Shown here in pieces: positions 18,384 through 26,013 of a DNA stretch of 41,251 bases; position 1 is the stretch's first letter; each line of letters starts with the position of its first letter. The notes below the pieces were generated by a model. That model worked only from the letters and a program-made list of their open reading frames with translations. It was not told where the DNA came from and did not search any database. Source of the DNA: Methyloceanibacter sp. (GTDB lineage Bacteria > Pseudomonadota > Alphaproteobacteria > Rhizobiales > Methyloligellaceae); contig JASJEH010000021.1 of assembly GCA_030064755.1 (NCBI GenBank), forward strand, positions 1 to 41,251, in the 5' to 3' direction. A program made the position numbers and the translations under genes.

Positions 18384-18617
18384 ATGCCCTTTTGGTTCCG
18401 CACCTCATGGCTACGCCGCTGGCTGCTCGGCAAGCTGCTGACGGAGGCGGAGAAGCGCGATCTTCAGCTTGCGGCGCAGAAGCACATGATCTGGGCAAGC
18501 AGAATGGCCATCATTCAGAACAGTGGCGATGTTGCCGCTAACATTGCCGAGCATAACCAGCTCTATAGGCGATTGAGGGCCGATCAAGGCGCCGAACAGG
18601 AGGAGCTCTCCGCGTGA
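18384..18617 (+). CDS. Small helical protein, 77 aa
   Basis: ATG 18384 has GGAG six bases upstream; ATG 18380 is out of frame. N-terminus MPFWFRTSWLRRWLLGKLL is amphipathic and basic, followed by charged helices (TEAEKRDLQLAAQKHMIW, NIAEHNQLYRRLRADQG). The first 18 residues could associate with membrane. Its stop overlaps the tail-spike GTG (GTGA). No family recognised. Confidence 0.6.
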   Translation: MPFWFRTSWLRRWLLGKLLTEAEKRDLQLAAQKHMIWASRMAIIQNSGDVAANIAEHNQLYRRLRADQGAEQEELSA

Positions 18618-20134
18618 CTGAAGGCGTCATCGATCAGGATCTCAGCCTAAGAGACGGCGCCCAAATCTACTTTGCCCGCAATGGCGGCGCTTTGGACGAC
18701 ACCACCAAGGCTCTGGCCACGGATCCCAGCAGCGACTTGACCAGCCTCGATCCAGCGGAAATTGCAAACCTCACCGGCATCAATCCGGGCGATGTCATCG
18801 TCGTGTCCGGACGGGGCGGGGTGATCACCGATCAAATCGACGCACCGGCCAGTGGAACGGCCGAGAAGTCTCTGCGCATCATCGGAGAGAAGGACGTTCC
18901 CCCAACGATCACCGTCACGGGGAACAACCGGGCGCTCCGCATCAACGCCAAGAACTACGTGGACATCGGGTTCTTCCCGAACTGCTCGAACACGGACGGG
19001 GCCTTCGGGGCGGTTGTCTATGTCTTCGGTCCCTCGGTTGGTTGCAGACTGGAAAGCATCAACGTCACGCGCAACAGAAACGTTGGCGGCACATCGTCAA
19101 GGGATTGCTTCGCCGTTCTCTCCGATGGGGCGCAGACGGCTCACGTTGTCGGGCGGAACCTCTCAGCTGCGGATTTCAAGGACGGCGCGCAAGGCAACAA
19201 TCAGGGCTTCCTTGCCAAGGATGGCTCGACATTGGATGTCTACGGCTGGGCCTGCACCAACGGCAACATAGCCGCGAGTTCGAACGGCACCGACGCCAGG
19301 CTGCGTCTCTACGACGGTTTGGCCGACGATATGGCGGTGAAGATCAGCGATGCCTTGTCTGGAGGGGAGACGGACGTCTTCCGCAGCTCTCTACGCTCCA
19401 CGGGCGGCAAGCCGGGCGTTGACGACGACAGCATTACCCGCTTCACCGATTGCTATATCGAGATGAGCGACAGCGGCAATCGCAACTTCAACGGCTTGTT
19501 GGAATTCGACGGCTGTGAGCTGATCATGTCCGGTGGGCGCTTTCAAACCAACAATGCGGCTGCCATTTGGCGCTTCAAGAACGGTATCTTCCGGCCAGGG
19601 GATGGGGACTTCTGGAACGTCATTCAGCAGAACGGCGGCGCCATCCAGGTGGAAGACAGCCTGATCGATTGTGCGGACGTTCCCGCTGCCGATTCGGGTG
19701 TCTTTCAGATTGACGGCGACGCCTCCGACAACACGCACTACTTCCGCCGCCTGGCCGTGAAGGACTTCAATACGGTGGGCTTGTTCCTGCAGGTCAACAA
19801 CTCCGGCGCCAATCCCAAGGTGGATCTCTTCAAGGTCACGGCCTGGAACCAAGTCGCAGGCGGAACTCTCTTGGACGATAATCGCTCGGATGGCAGCGTC
19901 ATGGTCACGCAATGCGGCTTCGTGAACTGCACCCCCGTGAGCGGAAGCCCGGCCATGCGAAGGAATGGCTTCTTCAATGCCGCCGCAAGCGGAGACTTGC
20001 CGGTGATCGGCGATCCCAGCCTCACCGATCCGGAAAACGACGACTTCACCTACGGCCCCAATTCCCCGTGGAATCAAAGGGGCATAAACAACAACGATCC
20101 CGACATTGGGATCAGCCGGAAGTTTAGCCGGTGA
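18614..20134 (+). CDS. Tail spike-like right-handed beta-helix protein
   Basis: 506 residues from a GTG overlapping the previous stop. It has many short Asn/Asp/Gly-rich turns between hydrophobic strands (TITVTGNNRALRINAKNYVD, GCRLESINVTRNRNVGGTSS, FTDCYIEMSDSGNRNFNG, LEFDGCELIMSGGRF). This is the ladder pattern of pectin-lyase-like beta-helices found in podovirus tail spikes and depolymerases. The C-terminus (GDPSLTDPENDDFTYGPNSP) resembles the end of parallel-helix repeat proteins of phages. It is probably a receptor-binding or polysaccharide-binding protein; enzymatic activity cannot be read from the sequence. Confidence 0.7.
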   Translation: MTEGVIDQDLSLRDGAQIYFARNGGALDDTTKALATDPSSDLTSLDPAEIANLTGINPGDVIVVSGRGGVITDQIDAPASGTAEKSLRIIGEKDVPPTITVTGNNRALRINAKNYVDIGFFPNCSNTDGAFGAVVYVFGPSVGCRLESINVTRNRNVGGTSSRDCFAVLSDGAQTAHVVGRNLSAADFKDGAQGNNQGFLAKDGSTLDVYGWACTNGNIAASSNGTDARLRLYDGLADDMAVKISDALSGGETDVFRSSLRSTGGKPGVDDDSITRFTDCYIEMSDSGNRNFNGLLEFDGCELIMSGGRFQTNNAAAIWRFKNGIFRPGDGDFWNVIQQNGGAIQVEDSLIDCADVPAADSGVFQIDGDASDNTHYFRRLAVKDFNTVGLFLQVNNSGANPKVDLFKVTAWNQVAGGTLLDDNRSDGSVMVTQCGFVNCTPVSGSPAMRRNGFFNAAASGDLPVIGDPSLTDPENDDFTYGPNSPWNQRGINNNDPDIGISRKFSR

Positions 20135-20144
20135 GACTGCGGCC

Positions 20145-20369
20145 ATGAGACTCCGCGCCCCGCCGAGCCCTGTCCGCCTCGAATACGATCAATCCAGCGA
20201 CACGATTGCCTACCTGGGAACCGCAGCGGTGGGCTCCAAGACGGACGAAGCCTCCTGGCGCATCAAGCGCATCACCTTCGCGGGTGACGACGTCACCATA
20301 GAGTTCGCCGAAACCACAGCCGGTTTCGTGCACAAGTGGACGGAACGAGCAAGCCTTAGCTATGGCTGA
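20145..20369 (+). CDS. Small conserved phage structural-region protein, 74 aa
   Basis: ATG 20145, MRLRAPPSPVRLEYDQSSDT, IAYLGTAAVGSKTDEASWRI, then IEFAETTAGFVHKWTERA. The pattern YDQSSDTIAYLGTA...WRIKRI is seen in small proteins of other phage tail regions. Beta-rich, no membrane segment. Role unknown. Confidence 0.6.
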   Translation: MRLRAPPSPVRLEYDQSSDTIAYLGTAAVGSKTDEASWRIKRITFAGDDVTIEFAETTAGFVHKWTERASLSYG

Positions 20370-20694
20370 TTTGGGCCCACTGGGAACGGAGATCATTGGA
20401 ACCACTGCCGAGGGCAGGCCGATCATCCGGAACCCGGACGGAACCATCTCGACGGAACGCACCGCAACCGAGCTGGTGAATGGGAAGTTCTTCAACTTCC
20501 CAACGATCTTCGGCGGCAAGCAGCGCTCTCTTGAGGAAGCGCTCGCCATCCTTTCGATGAACAACAACCCGAACAACCCCCGGTCTCTGCCGAACATCAT
20601 GATCGATCCCGAGACGGGGCGGGCAACACCGGGTTTCGACAACCTCTCCGCCGCTCTGGCAGCGGCCACCGCGCGCAGCCGCTCGATACGCTAG
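20362..20694 (+). CDS. Conserved structural-region protein, 110 aa
   Basis: The segment GRPIIRNPDGTISTERTATE, FFNFPTIFGGKQRSLEEALA is a recurring module in phage virion or ejection proteins (a 'read the config' type motif: GRP-x-I-RNPDGTxSTE). It overlaps the previous gene by eight bases and ends just before a strong terminator. Likely a minor virion component; function unknown. Confidence 0.6.
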   Translation: MADLGPLGTEIIGTTAEGRPIIRNPDGTISTERTATELVNGKFFNFPTIFGGKQRSLEEALAILSMNNNPNNPRSLPNIMIDPETGRATPGFDNLSAALAAATARSRSIR

Positions 20695-20717
20695 ACACCC
20701 ACCCTGCCAAGCACACA

Positions 20718-20752
20718 GCCGCCCCGGATTACGCATCTTGGGCGGCTTTTTT
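20718..20752 (+). terminator. Rho-independent terminator
   Basis: GCCGCCC (20718-20724) and GGGCGGC (20740-20746) form a perfect seven-base stem with a 15-base loop, followed by six T (20747-20752). It ends the tail-spike unit; the next gene starts 14 bases later. Confidence 0.9.
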
Positions 20753-20765
20753 CATGGGAGACACC

Positions 20766-21191
20766 ATGAGTAAGAGCAACGCCTTCGAAACCGACATGCT
20801 GGAGCTGTACTTCAACGGCACCACGCATGCCAACCTGGCCGACAACGCCGGAACCTCGCCTGCAACCAACCTCACGGTGGCTTTGCATACGGCGGATCCC
20901 GGCGAGGCGGGCAATCAGTCCACCAACGAAATCAGCTATACCGGCTACGCGCGCGTCGACGTGGCTCGCACCTCGGGCGGCTGGACGATCACCGGCGATA
21001 GCGTCTCCCCCAACGCGAATATCGTCTTTGGGGAGAAGACGGGCGGTGCCAATGCCACCGCAACGCACTTCAGCGTCGGAACCGGCACATCCAACTACAT
21101 GATGTACTCCGGCACGATCACCCCAAACATCTCGGTTGTTGACGGTGTCGTGCCCACGCTCACCACCGCTTCGACGATTCAGGAAGATTGA
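20766..21191 (+). CDS. Phage tail-fibre-associated protein, 141 aa
   Basis: ATG 20766 with GGGAG seven bases upstream; an earlier in-frame ATG at 20754 lies in the terminator flank. The sequence MSKSNAFETDMLELYFNGTT, LADNAGTSPATNLTVALHTA, DPGEAGNQSTNEISYTGYAR, VDVARTSGGWTITG is a well-conserved phage family usually found in tail-fibre modules. Beta-rich, probably a virion surface protein. Confidence 0.8.
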   Translation: MSKSNAFETDMLELYFNGTTHANLADNAGTSPATNLTVALHTADPGEAGNQSTNEISYTGYARVDVARTSGGWTITGDSVSPNANIVFGEKTGGANATATHFSVGTGTSNYMMYSGTITPNISVVDGVVPTLTTASTIQED

Positions 21192-21751
21192 TGGCGATGG
21201 GCCGGATCGCCAAGATCGCTGACGAGATTACCACGGATCCCGAAACAAGGGGCTATGCAGGCATGACGGACGCCGAGGTGGCGAACGACATGAACCTCGT
21301 TCTCTACGACGGTCCATCCGAAACGGGCGCATTGCTCAACTACCTGATGAGCAACAAGGCGCGGGATCACACCAGCGAAACGCCGACGATCATCTACGGC
21401 CGTCTCGCAAGGGTAGATGAGGCCGGCAACGCAGCCGCCGAAGCCACCACGCCAGACAATCAGGTTTTCGGCACGGACGGCGCCTTCAGCAACTTGACGC
21501 CCGAGCGCCTGGATGCCTGCAGAGCGTTCCTCGATCTCGCAAGACAAGACGGCTTGGAGAGCTTCGTCGCTCTCAGAACCACGGAAGTCTCGCTTGGAGA
21601 CATGATGGACTTGGTGATAGCCGCAGGCGTCATGAAGAACGGCGACAAGACGAACATTCTCGCCTTGAGCCAAAACAAGCAGTCCCGTGGCCAGGTTATC
21701 GGCGTTGGAAACGTCAAGTGGTCTGACGTCGAAAAGGCGAGGGCGCTATGA
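21191..21751 (+). CDS. Conserved phage protein of the fibre module, 186 aa
   Basis: ATG 21191 overlaps the previous stop (TGATG). The sequence MAMGRIAKIADEITTDPETR, GYAGMTDAEVANDMNLVLYD, then VFGTDGAFSNLTPERLDACR, FLDLARQDGLESFVALR is a helical protein of a type seen beside the 20766 family in other phages. Function unknown. Confidence 0.7.
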   Translation: MAMGRIAKIADEITTDPETRGYAGMTDAEVANDMNLVLYDGPSETGALLNYLMSNKARDHTSETPTIIYGRLARVDEAGNAAAEATTPDNQVFGTDGAFSNLTPERLDACRAFLDLARQDGLESFVALRTTEVSLGDMMDLVIAAGVMKNGDKTNILALSQNKQSRGQVIGVGNVKWSDVEKARAL

Positions 21752-21767
21752 ACGCGAGGGCTCTCTG

Positions 21768-22148
21768 ATGGCGGCGATCACGCGCAATTGGACCGAGAAC
21801 CAAACGCTTCGCAGTGCCGCAACCATCGCGGCGGGCGACTCGTCTTCAGATCGCCTCGATATCAAGGACGACGCCACCATCGGCGGGGCGGATATCGTGC
21901 GTCTCTTCGTCGACTACACCAAGGGCAGTTCCAGCGGCATCACCGTCGAAGTCTTTGAAAGCGTCGACGGTGGCACCACGGACACCGACGTTCCGATGTT
22001 TGAGCGCAGCTATACCGCAAGTGCGAAGTTCGTTCTTGTCGTACGAGATGCCGCTAACGTGCTCGTCAACATCACCAATGACGACGGCTCCAACGCCACC
22101 GGCAATATAGCGATCAAGTACGCCGCTGCTGAGTGGCTTAGCACCTAG
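21768..22148 (+). CDS. Beta-rich virion protein, 126 aa
   Basis: MAAITRNWTENQTLRSAATI, AAGDSSSDRLDI, then SSSGITVEVFESVDGGTTDT and KYAAAEWLST. The strand-turn pattern is that of phage decoration or fibre-associated jelly-roll proteins. GAGGG lies about seven bases before the ATG. No closer family recognised. Confidence 0.65.
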   Translation: MAAITRNWTENQTLRSAATIAAGDSSSDRLDIKDDATIGGADIVRLFVDYTKGSSSGITVEVFESVDGGTTDTDVPMFERSYTASAKFVLVVRDAANVLVNITNDDGSNATGNIAIKYAAAEWLST

Positions 22149-22156
22149 GCCGGGCT

Positions 22157-23548
22157 ATGAGGCTCGACCGCCCCGAGCAATACAACGCTAGCCTGGCAAC
22201 CGTAGACCCGCATTGGGCCAAGGTCTGGCGCAAGCCGGCCCTGCTGTTGCCCTATTGGGAGGAAATGGGCGGCGAGGATTTCTCCGATCTGGCCAATCCG
22301 ACCGCCGCCATGACGGGCAATCCCACGGCTTCCTTGCCGAGCTTCGTCGGGACGCCCTATGGCTCCGCTCTTCTGCCGAACGGAACCGCTCGCTTCGATA
22401 GCGACGCGGTCTCCTATGACGGGCAATGGTCGCTGCAGGACGACGCCTTCTCGCTGTTCTATGCCTGCTGGATAGACGCGACCTTCACGCAAACGCCGGC
22501 TTTCGATCTCGCTCTCCAACGAGGGAACTTCCAGTCCTGGGCCGGATCCTGGATATGTCGCTTTCTGCCCGCTGGTGGATCGGCGAATAAGATTCGCTTT
22601 CAGGCGCGCGACGCCTCGGCAGCCAGCCGAAGTTACGATTTCAACGCCCTGTGGAACACACCGGGTCTGAGAACCATACTCTTCGTGCGCGAAGGCACGG
22701 AAGTCCGGCAGTACACCGATGGCGTTCTAAGGGAAACCAACACCGCGACCTATCCGGTGGGCTCCTTTGCGCCGGCGCAAAATGGCGACGATCTGCGCTT
22801 CGGCCAGGTCAGCGTCTCAAGCGGTGGCAAGGCGCACTTTCTAAGTGCGTTTATTGCCAACGATTGCATTCTCTCGGCGGAAGACGCCCGGGCATTACAC
22901 GATGACCCCTGGGCCTGGGTTCGTCCGAAAGAGCATGTGCCGATTGTCGTCACGGCGGCTCCGGCGGGCAGCGTCGGCGAGGCCTCCGGGCAGGCCACCG
23001 TCACGGGAGCCGGGCAAGCCGTCCGCGAGGCAACGGCCAGCGCTTCGGGCAGTGCGACGGTCACGGGCATCGGTGCCGGCGGGGCGGGCGCGATTGCCTC
23101 TGCCTCTGGCCAGGCAACTGTCACGGGCACAGGCCTTGCCACAGCCAACGCCCTTGGCAGCGCAAACGGTCTGGCCACGGTCTTGGGCGTGGGGTCCACG
23201 GCGGGAAGCACTGCTTCAGCAACCGGCTTGGCAAGCGTTCTTGGAACGGGACAAGCGCCTCACAACACCACGGCATCCGCTGCGGGCCTCGCGACGGTCA
23301 CAGGCGTTTCCGAAATCGGCAGCGTTGCTTCGGCTTCCGGTGCCGCGACGGTTACGGGTATCAGCCTCAGCGCCGTGGAAGGCGTCGGCCAGGCAAGCGG
23401 CCAGGCAACGGTTCAAGGTGTCGGAAGCGGCACCGGCCTCAACATTTGGGATCTGCCGCTCTCGGAGCACAACATCCCCGGCACCTTCGGCTGGCTCATG
23501 CAGAGGCTCCTCAAGAAGAGCGAGTTCATCGCTCTGAAAGACGATTAG
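22157..23548 (+). CDS. Tail fibre with LamG-like domain and ATVTG repeats
   Basis: 463 residues. N-terminal about 255 residues have the concanavalin/laminin-G-like look (YDGQWSLQDDAFSLFYACWI, LALQRGNFQSWAGSWICRF, RFGQVSVSSGGKAHFLSAFI, DDPWAWV). Residues about 265-425 are a tandem array of units ending in ASGQATVTGxG or AxGLATVLGxG, about seven to eight copies. The C-terminus DLPLSEHNIPGTFGWLMQRL is a module seen at the ends of other phage fibres. Probably a receptor or carbohydrate-binding fibre. Its TAG overlaps the terminase GTG by one base. Confidence 0.75.
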   Translation: MRLDRPEQYNASLATVDPHWAKVWRKPALLLPYWEEMGGEDFSDLANPTAAMTGNPTASLPSFVGTPYGSALLPNGTARFDSDAVSYDGQWSLQDDAFSLFYACWIDATFTQTPAFDLALQRGNFQSWAGSWICRFLPAGGSANKIRFQARDASAASRSYDFNALWNTPGLRTILFVREGTEVRQYTDGVLRETNTATYPVGSFAPAQNGDDLRFGQVSVSSGGKAHFLSAFIANDCILSAEDARALHDDPWAWVRPKEHVPIVVTAAPAGSVGEASGQATVTGAGQAVREATASASGSATVTGIGAGGAGAIASASGQATVTGTGLATANALGSANGLATVLGVGSTAGSTASATGLASVLGTGQAPHNTTASAAGLATVTGVSEIGSVASASGAATVTGISLSAVEGVGQASGQATVQGVGSGTGLNIWDLPLSEHNIPGTFGWLMQRLLKKSEFIALKDD

Positions 23549-26013
23549 TGCAAAAGGAGATACGGCTCGAGTACGAGCCTCAGCCCCGTCAGGCCAAAAT
23601 GCATGCCGCTCGGGCCAATCAGGTCTTGTACGGCGGGGCGATGGGCGGCGGGAAAAGTCATGCCATCAGGTGGGATCTCTACGGCATTTGCCTGCAGAAT
23701 CCGGGCTGCTTCGCGGTTCTCGTGAGACAAGCGCTGCCGCAGCTCTATACCAACCATATCATGGCCGCGATGCGCGAGATCCCCGAGGAGATCGCGACAT
23801 TCAACCAACAGAGAAAGGCCCTGGAGTTCAAGAACGGTTCCGCGCTCTTATTCAGGCATTGCGATATCGATCAGGACTTGAATGACTTCCAAGGCATGGA
23901 AATCCACGCTTTGGGAATCGATGAGGCCAGCCTCTTGAAGCCGGAGCACCTTATCTACATTCGTGCCCGTGTGAGATTGGGTTCCTTCAAGCCGGAACAG
24001 AAATTCGCTGACGGTACTTACATCCTGCCGCGCATCCTTCTGGGGGCAAACCCCGGCGGCCTGAGTCATCAACTCTTGAAGAGGACGTTCATCGATCCCG
24101 CTCCTGCGGAAACGGTGTTTCACGACAAGACGACGGCAGATCCCAGAGATCCCAACTCCAAGGGATTCAGAACCGTCTACATCCCCGCCACCATGCGGGA
24201 CAACAAGTACATAGACGCAGCCTACGCCGGGCAGTTCACCCTCATGAGAGACGATCTCGTGAGGATGTACCGCGACGGCGATTGGGATGTCATCCCGGGG
24301 GCTTTCTTCGACTGCTGGGATCGCAGCATCCATGTTGTCAAAGATTTCAATCCGCCGGAGCACTGGACGCGCTTTCGCTCCCTGGACTGGGGGCATGCGA
24401 CACCTTTCTCAGTAGGATGGTGGTGCGTCTCGGACGGTGAAACCCCGGTAACCTTCCGGGGTGGCGAGCAGCGGCTTTTCCCCGTTGGGGCATTGATACG
24501 CTACAAGGAGTACTACGGCGCAGCGGTGGACCCCGTCACCAACCTGCCGATGCCGAACAAAGGCTTGAGACTCTCGCCGAAAGACGTAGCGGCTGAGATC
24601 AAGCGCCGCTCCAAGGGTGAAAAAATCGCCTACAGCGTGGCGGACAGCAGCATGTGGGAGGTCAGAACCGGCCCCAGTGCGGCGGAGCAGATGGCCCGCG
24701 CCGGAGTGCCCCTCAGGAAAGCGGACAGGAAGCGCAACACTGGCTGGGCTGAGATGTATGCGCGGCTCAAGGACGAGATGATGTTCATCTGCGAGGGCTG
24801 CACGGACTTTGTTCGCACTGTTCCAGGCTTGCACGCGGATCCCAACGACGCGGAAGACATCGAGAAACGAGGGCAGGAGGATCACTGCTTTGCGGCCGGA
24901 ACCTTGGTCGAAACCGCGGACGGCCCGGTTGCCGTAGAGTGCCTGCCGAAGAGGGGCAGGGTTTTCTCCCCGGGCGGCGTCAAGCGCTATCGCTCCGCGC
25001 GCTTGACCAGAAAGAACGCGCCGGTGGTTCGGCTCACTTTCGAGGGCGGCAGGCAGATTGTTTGCACGTCCGACCATAAGTTTCTTACCGAAAACGGCTG
25101 GATTCCTGCGATTGACCTAATTGGCGAGAATCGATATGTTTGCATGTCTGACATGGAGTTTCGGGCATGCGAGTCACGGTTGTCTCGGAAACCGTCCAGG
25201 AGTTTGCCGGTCGGCGGTATTATCGCTGCGGCTATTACTTCCAGCGCAGGGGTGTGCGGCTTCACAGGGTCGTTTGGGAGGCGGTTAATGGACCGATTCC
25301 TGACGGCTGGCACGTCCACCACAAGGACGGAGACCGCGCCAACAACGCGCCCGACAATCTTGAGTGTCTATCGCCCTATCAGCATTTGGGCGGCAGGCAT
25401 GGCGAGGAGTCTGGCCGGCGCGCTCGAAAGGCGCTGGCTCAGGCTCGCGAAGCCGCTCGCGCATGGCACGGTTCCGATGCCGGTATTGAGTGGCACAAAC
25501 GGCAGTACGAGCGCCATTGCGCCGAGGCATTTCGGAGAACGCACCGTAAGCAGTGCAAGCAGTGCGGCAAGGACTACGAGGGCCGGACGCAGAACCGCTT
25601 CTGCAGCAACAAGTGCAAGTCCGCCTGGCGCCGCGCCAGCGGGGTCGATGACGAGACGAGGGCTTGCGTCGCCTGCGGTCAAGAGTTCCGCGTCAACAAG
25701 TACAGCAAGACCGAAAGCTGCTCGAGGGAATGCGCCGCCAAGCAATCGGCCCAGAAGCGTCGCGGAGTGCCTCAAAATCGAAGACGCAGGGCGGGCTGAC
25801 GTTTACTGCCTGACCGTTCCCGAGACAGCCGCCTTCTGCATAGAGGGCGGCTTAATCGTTCATAATTGCGCCGATGAAACCCGCTACGCCGGAATGTCTA
25901 GACCAATGGTGACGGCCAAACCTGATACCCCGGTGGATCCCTTCGTTCCCAGACGAAAGACGTTCAACGAAGTGCTTGCCGAGAACACGAAACGCAGACG
26001 GGCCTATGGCTGA
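23548..26013 (+). CDS. terL: Terminase large subunit interrupted by an intein
   Basis: 821 codons from GTG 23548 (overlaps the previous stop). The extein is 446 + 48 residues, a normal 494-residue packaging motor. Walker A GGAMGGGKS is at residues 29-37, Walker B ALGIDEAS at 121-128, coupling motif GANPGG near 166-171, and nuclease Asp280 in RSLDWGH. The last conserved block is EDIEKRGQEDH...CADETRYAGMSRP, split by the intein (24886-25866). The motor pumps DNA into proheads using ATP and cuts it at headful or site-specific ends. Activity of the intact motor would require splicing. The stop overlaps the portal start by eight bases. Confidence 0.95.
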   Translation: MQKEIRLEYEPQPRQAKMHAARANQVLYGGAMGGGKSHAIRWDLYGICLQNPGCFAVLVRQALPQLYTNHIMAAMREIPEEIATFNQQRKALEFKNGSALLFRHCDIDQDLNDFQGMEIHALGIDEASLLKPEHLIYIRARVRLGSFKPEQKFADGTYILPRILLGANPGGLSHQLLKRTFIDPAPAETVFHDKTTADPRDPNSKGFRTVYIPATMRDNKYIDAAYAGQFTLMRDDLVRMYRDGDWDVIPGAFFDCWDRSIHVVKDFNPPEHWTRFRSLDWGHATPFSVGWWCVSDGETPVTFRGGEQRLFPVGALIRYKEYYGAAVDPVTNLPMPNKGLRLSPKDVAAEIKRRSKGEKIAYSVADSSMWEVRTGPSAAEQMARAGVPLRKADRKRNTGWAEMYARLKDEMMFICEGCTDFVRTVPGLHADPNDAEDIEKRGQEDHCFAAGTLVETADGPVAVECLPKRGRVFSPGGVKRYRSARLTRKNAPVVRLTFEGGRQIVCTSDHKFLTENGWIPAIDLIGENRYVCMSDMEFRACESRLSRKPSRSLPVGGIIAAAITSSAGVCGFTGSFGRRLMDRFLTAGTSTTRTETAPTTRPTILSVYRPISIWAAGMARSLAGALERRWLRLAKPLAHGTVPMPVLSGTNGSTSAIAPRHFGERTVSSASSAARTTRAGRRTASAATSASPPGAAPAGSMTRRGLASPAVKSSASTSTARPKAARGNAPPSNRPRSVAECLKIEDAGRADVYCLTVPETAAFCIEGGLIVHNCADETRYAGMSRPMVTAKPDTPVDPFVPRRKTFNEVLAENTKRRRAYG
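24886..25866 (+). mobile_element. Intein in terL (327 codons)
   Basis: Block A CFAAGTLVETADG begins with the nucleophile Cys1. Block B IVCTSDHKFLTENGW has the Thr61-x2-His64 pair. Block F is DVYCLTVPETAAFCIEGG, and block G is LIVHN with penultimate His and terminal Asn, followed by Cys as +1 extein residue. All splicing residues are present, so splicing should be active. The splicing halves are about 88 and 35 residues. The 200 codons between them are not a recognisable domain in this frame but keep open; in another frame the DNA encodes an HNH endonuclease. Block F has Cys where many inteins have Asp. Confidence 0.93.
25167..25799 (+). CDS. HNH homing endonuclease nested out of frame in the intein
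   Basis: 210 residues from ATG 25167, with GGAG eight bases upstream and an in-frame stop (TGA 25149) before it, so it is translated independently of terL. The domain RRYYRCGYYFQRRGVRLHRV, VWEAVNGPIPDGWHVHHKDG, NNAPDNLECLSPYQHL is a classic HNH homing nuclease (His51-His52, Asn60, His73). Two C-terminal zinc-knuckle units follow: Cys130-x2-Cys133 with Cys146-x3-Cys150, and Cys167-x2-Cys170 with Cys185-x3-Cys189. It would cut intein-free terL alleles and promote intein spread. The frame differs from terL. Confidence 0.9.
   Translation: MRVTVVSETVQEFAGRRYYRCGYYFQRRGVRLHRVVWEAVNGPIPDGWHVHHKDGDRANNAPDNLECLSPYQHLGGRHGEESGRRARKALAQAREAARAWHGSDAGIEWHKRQYERHCAEAFRRTHRKQCKQCGKDYEGRTQNRFCSNKCKSAWRRASGVDDETRACVACGQEFRVNKYSKTESCSRECAAKQSAQKRRGVPQNRRRRAG

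Noticed and set aside
19391-20146. Minus-strand ORF of 251 codons opposite the tail spike
   Set aside because: Exactly antisense to codons of a beta-helix protein. Translation is Val/Ala/Gly-rich with no start signal.
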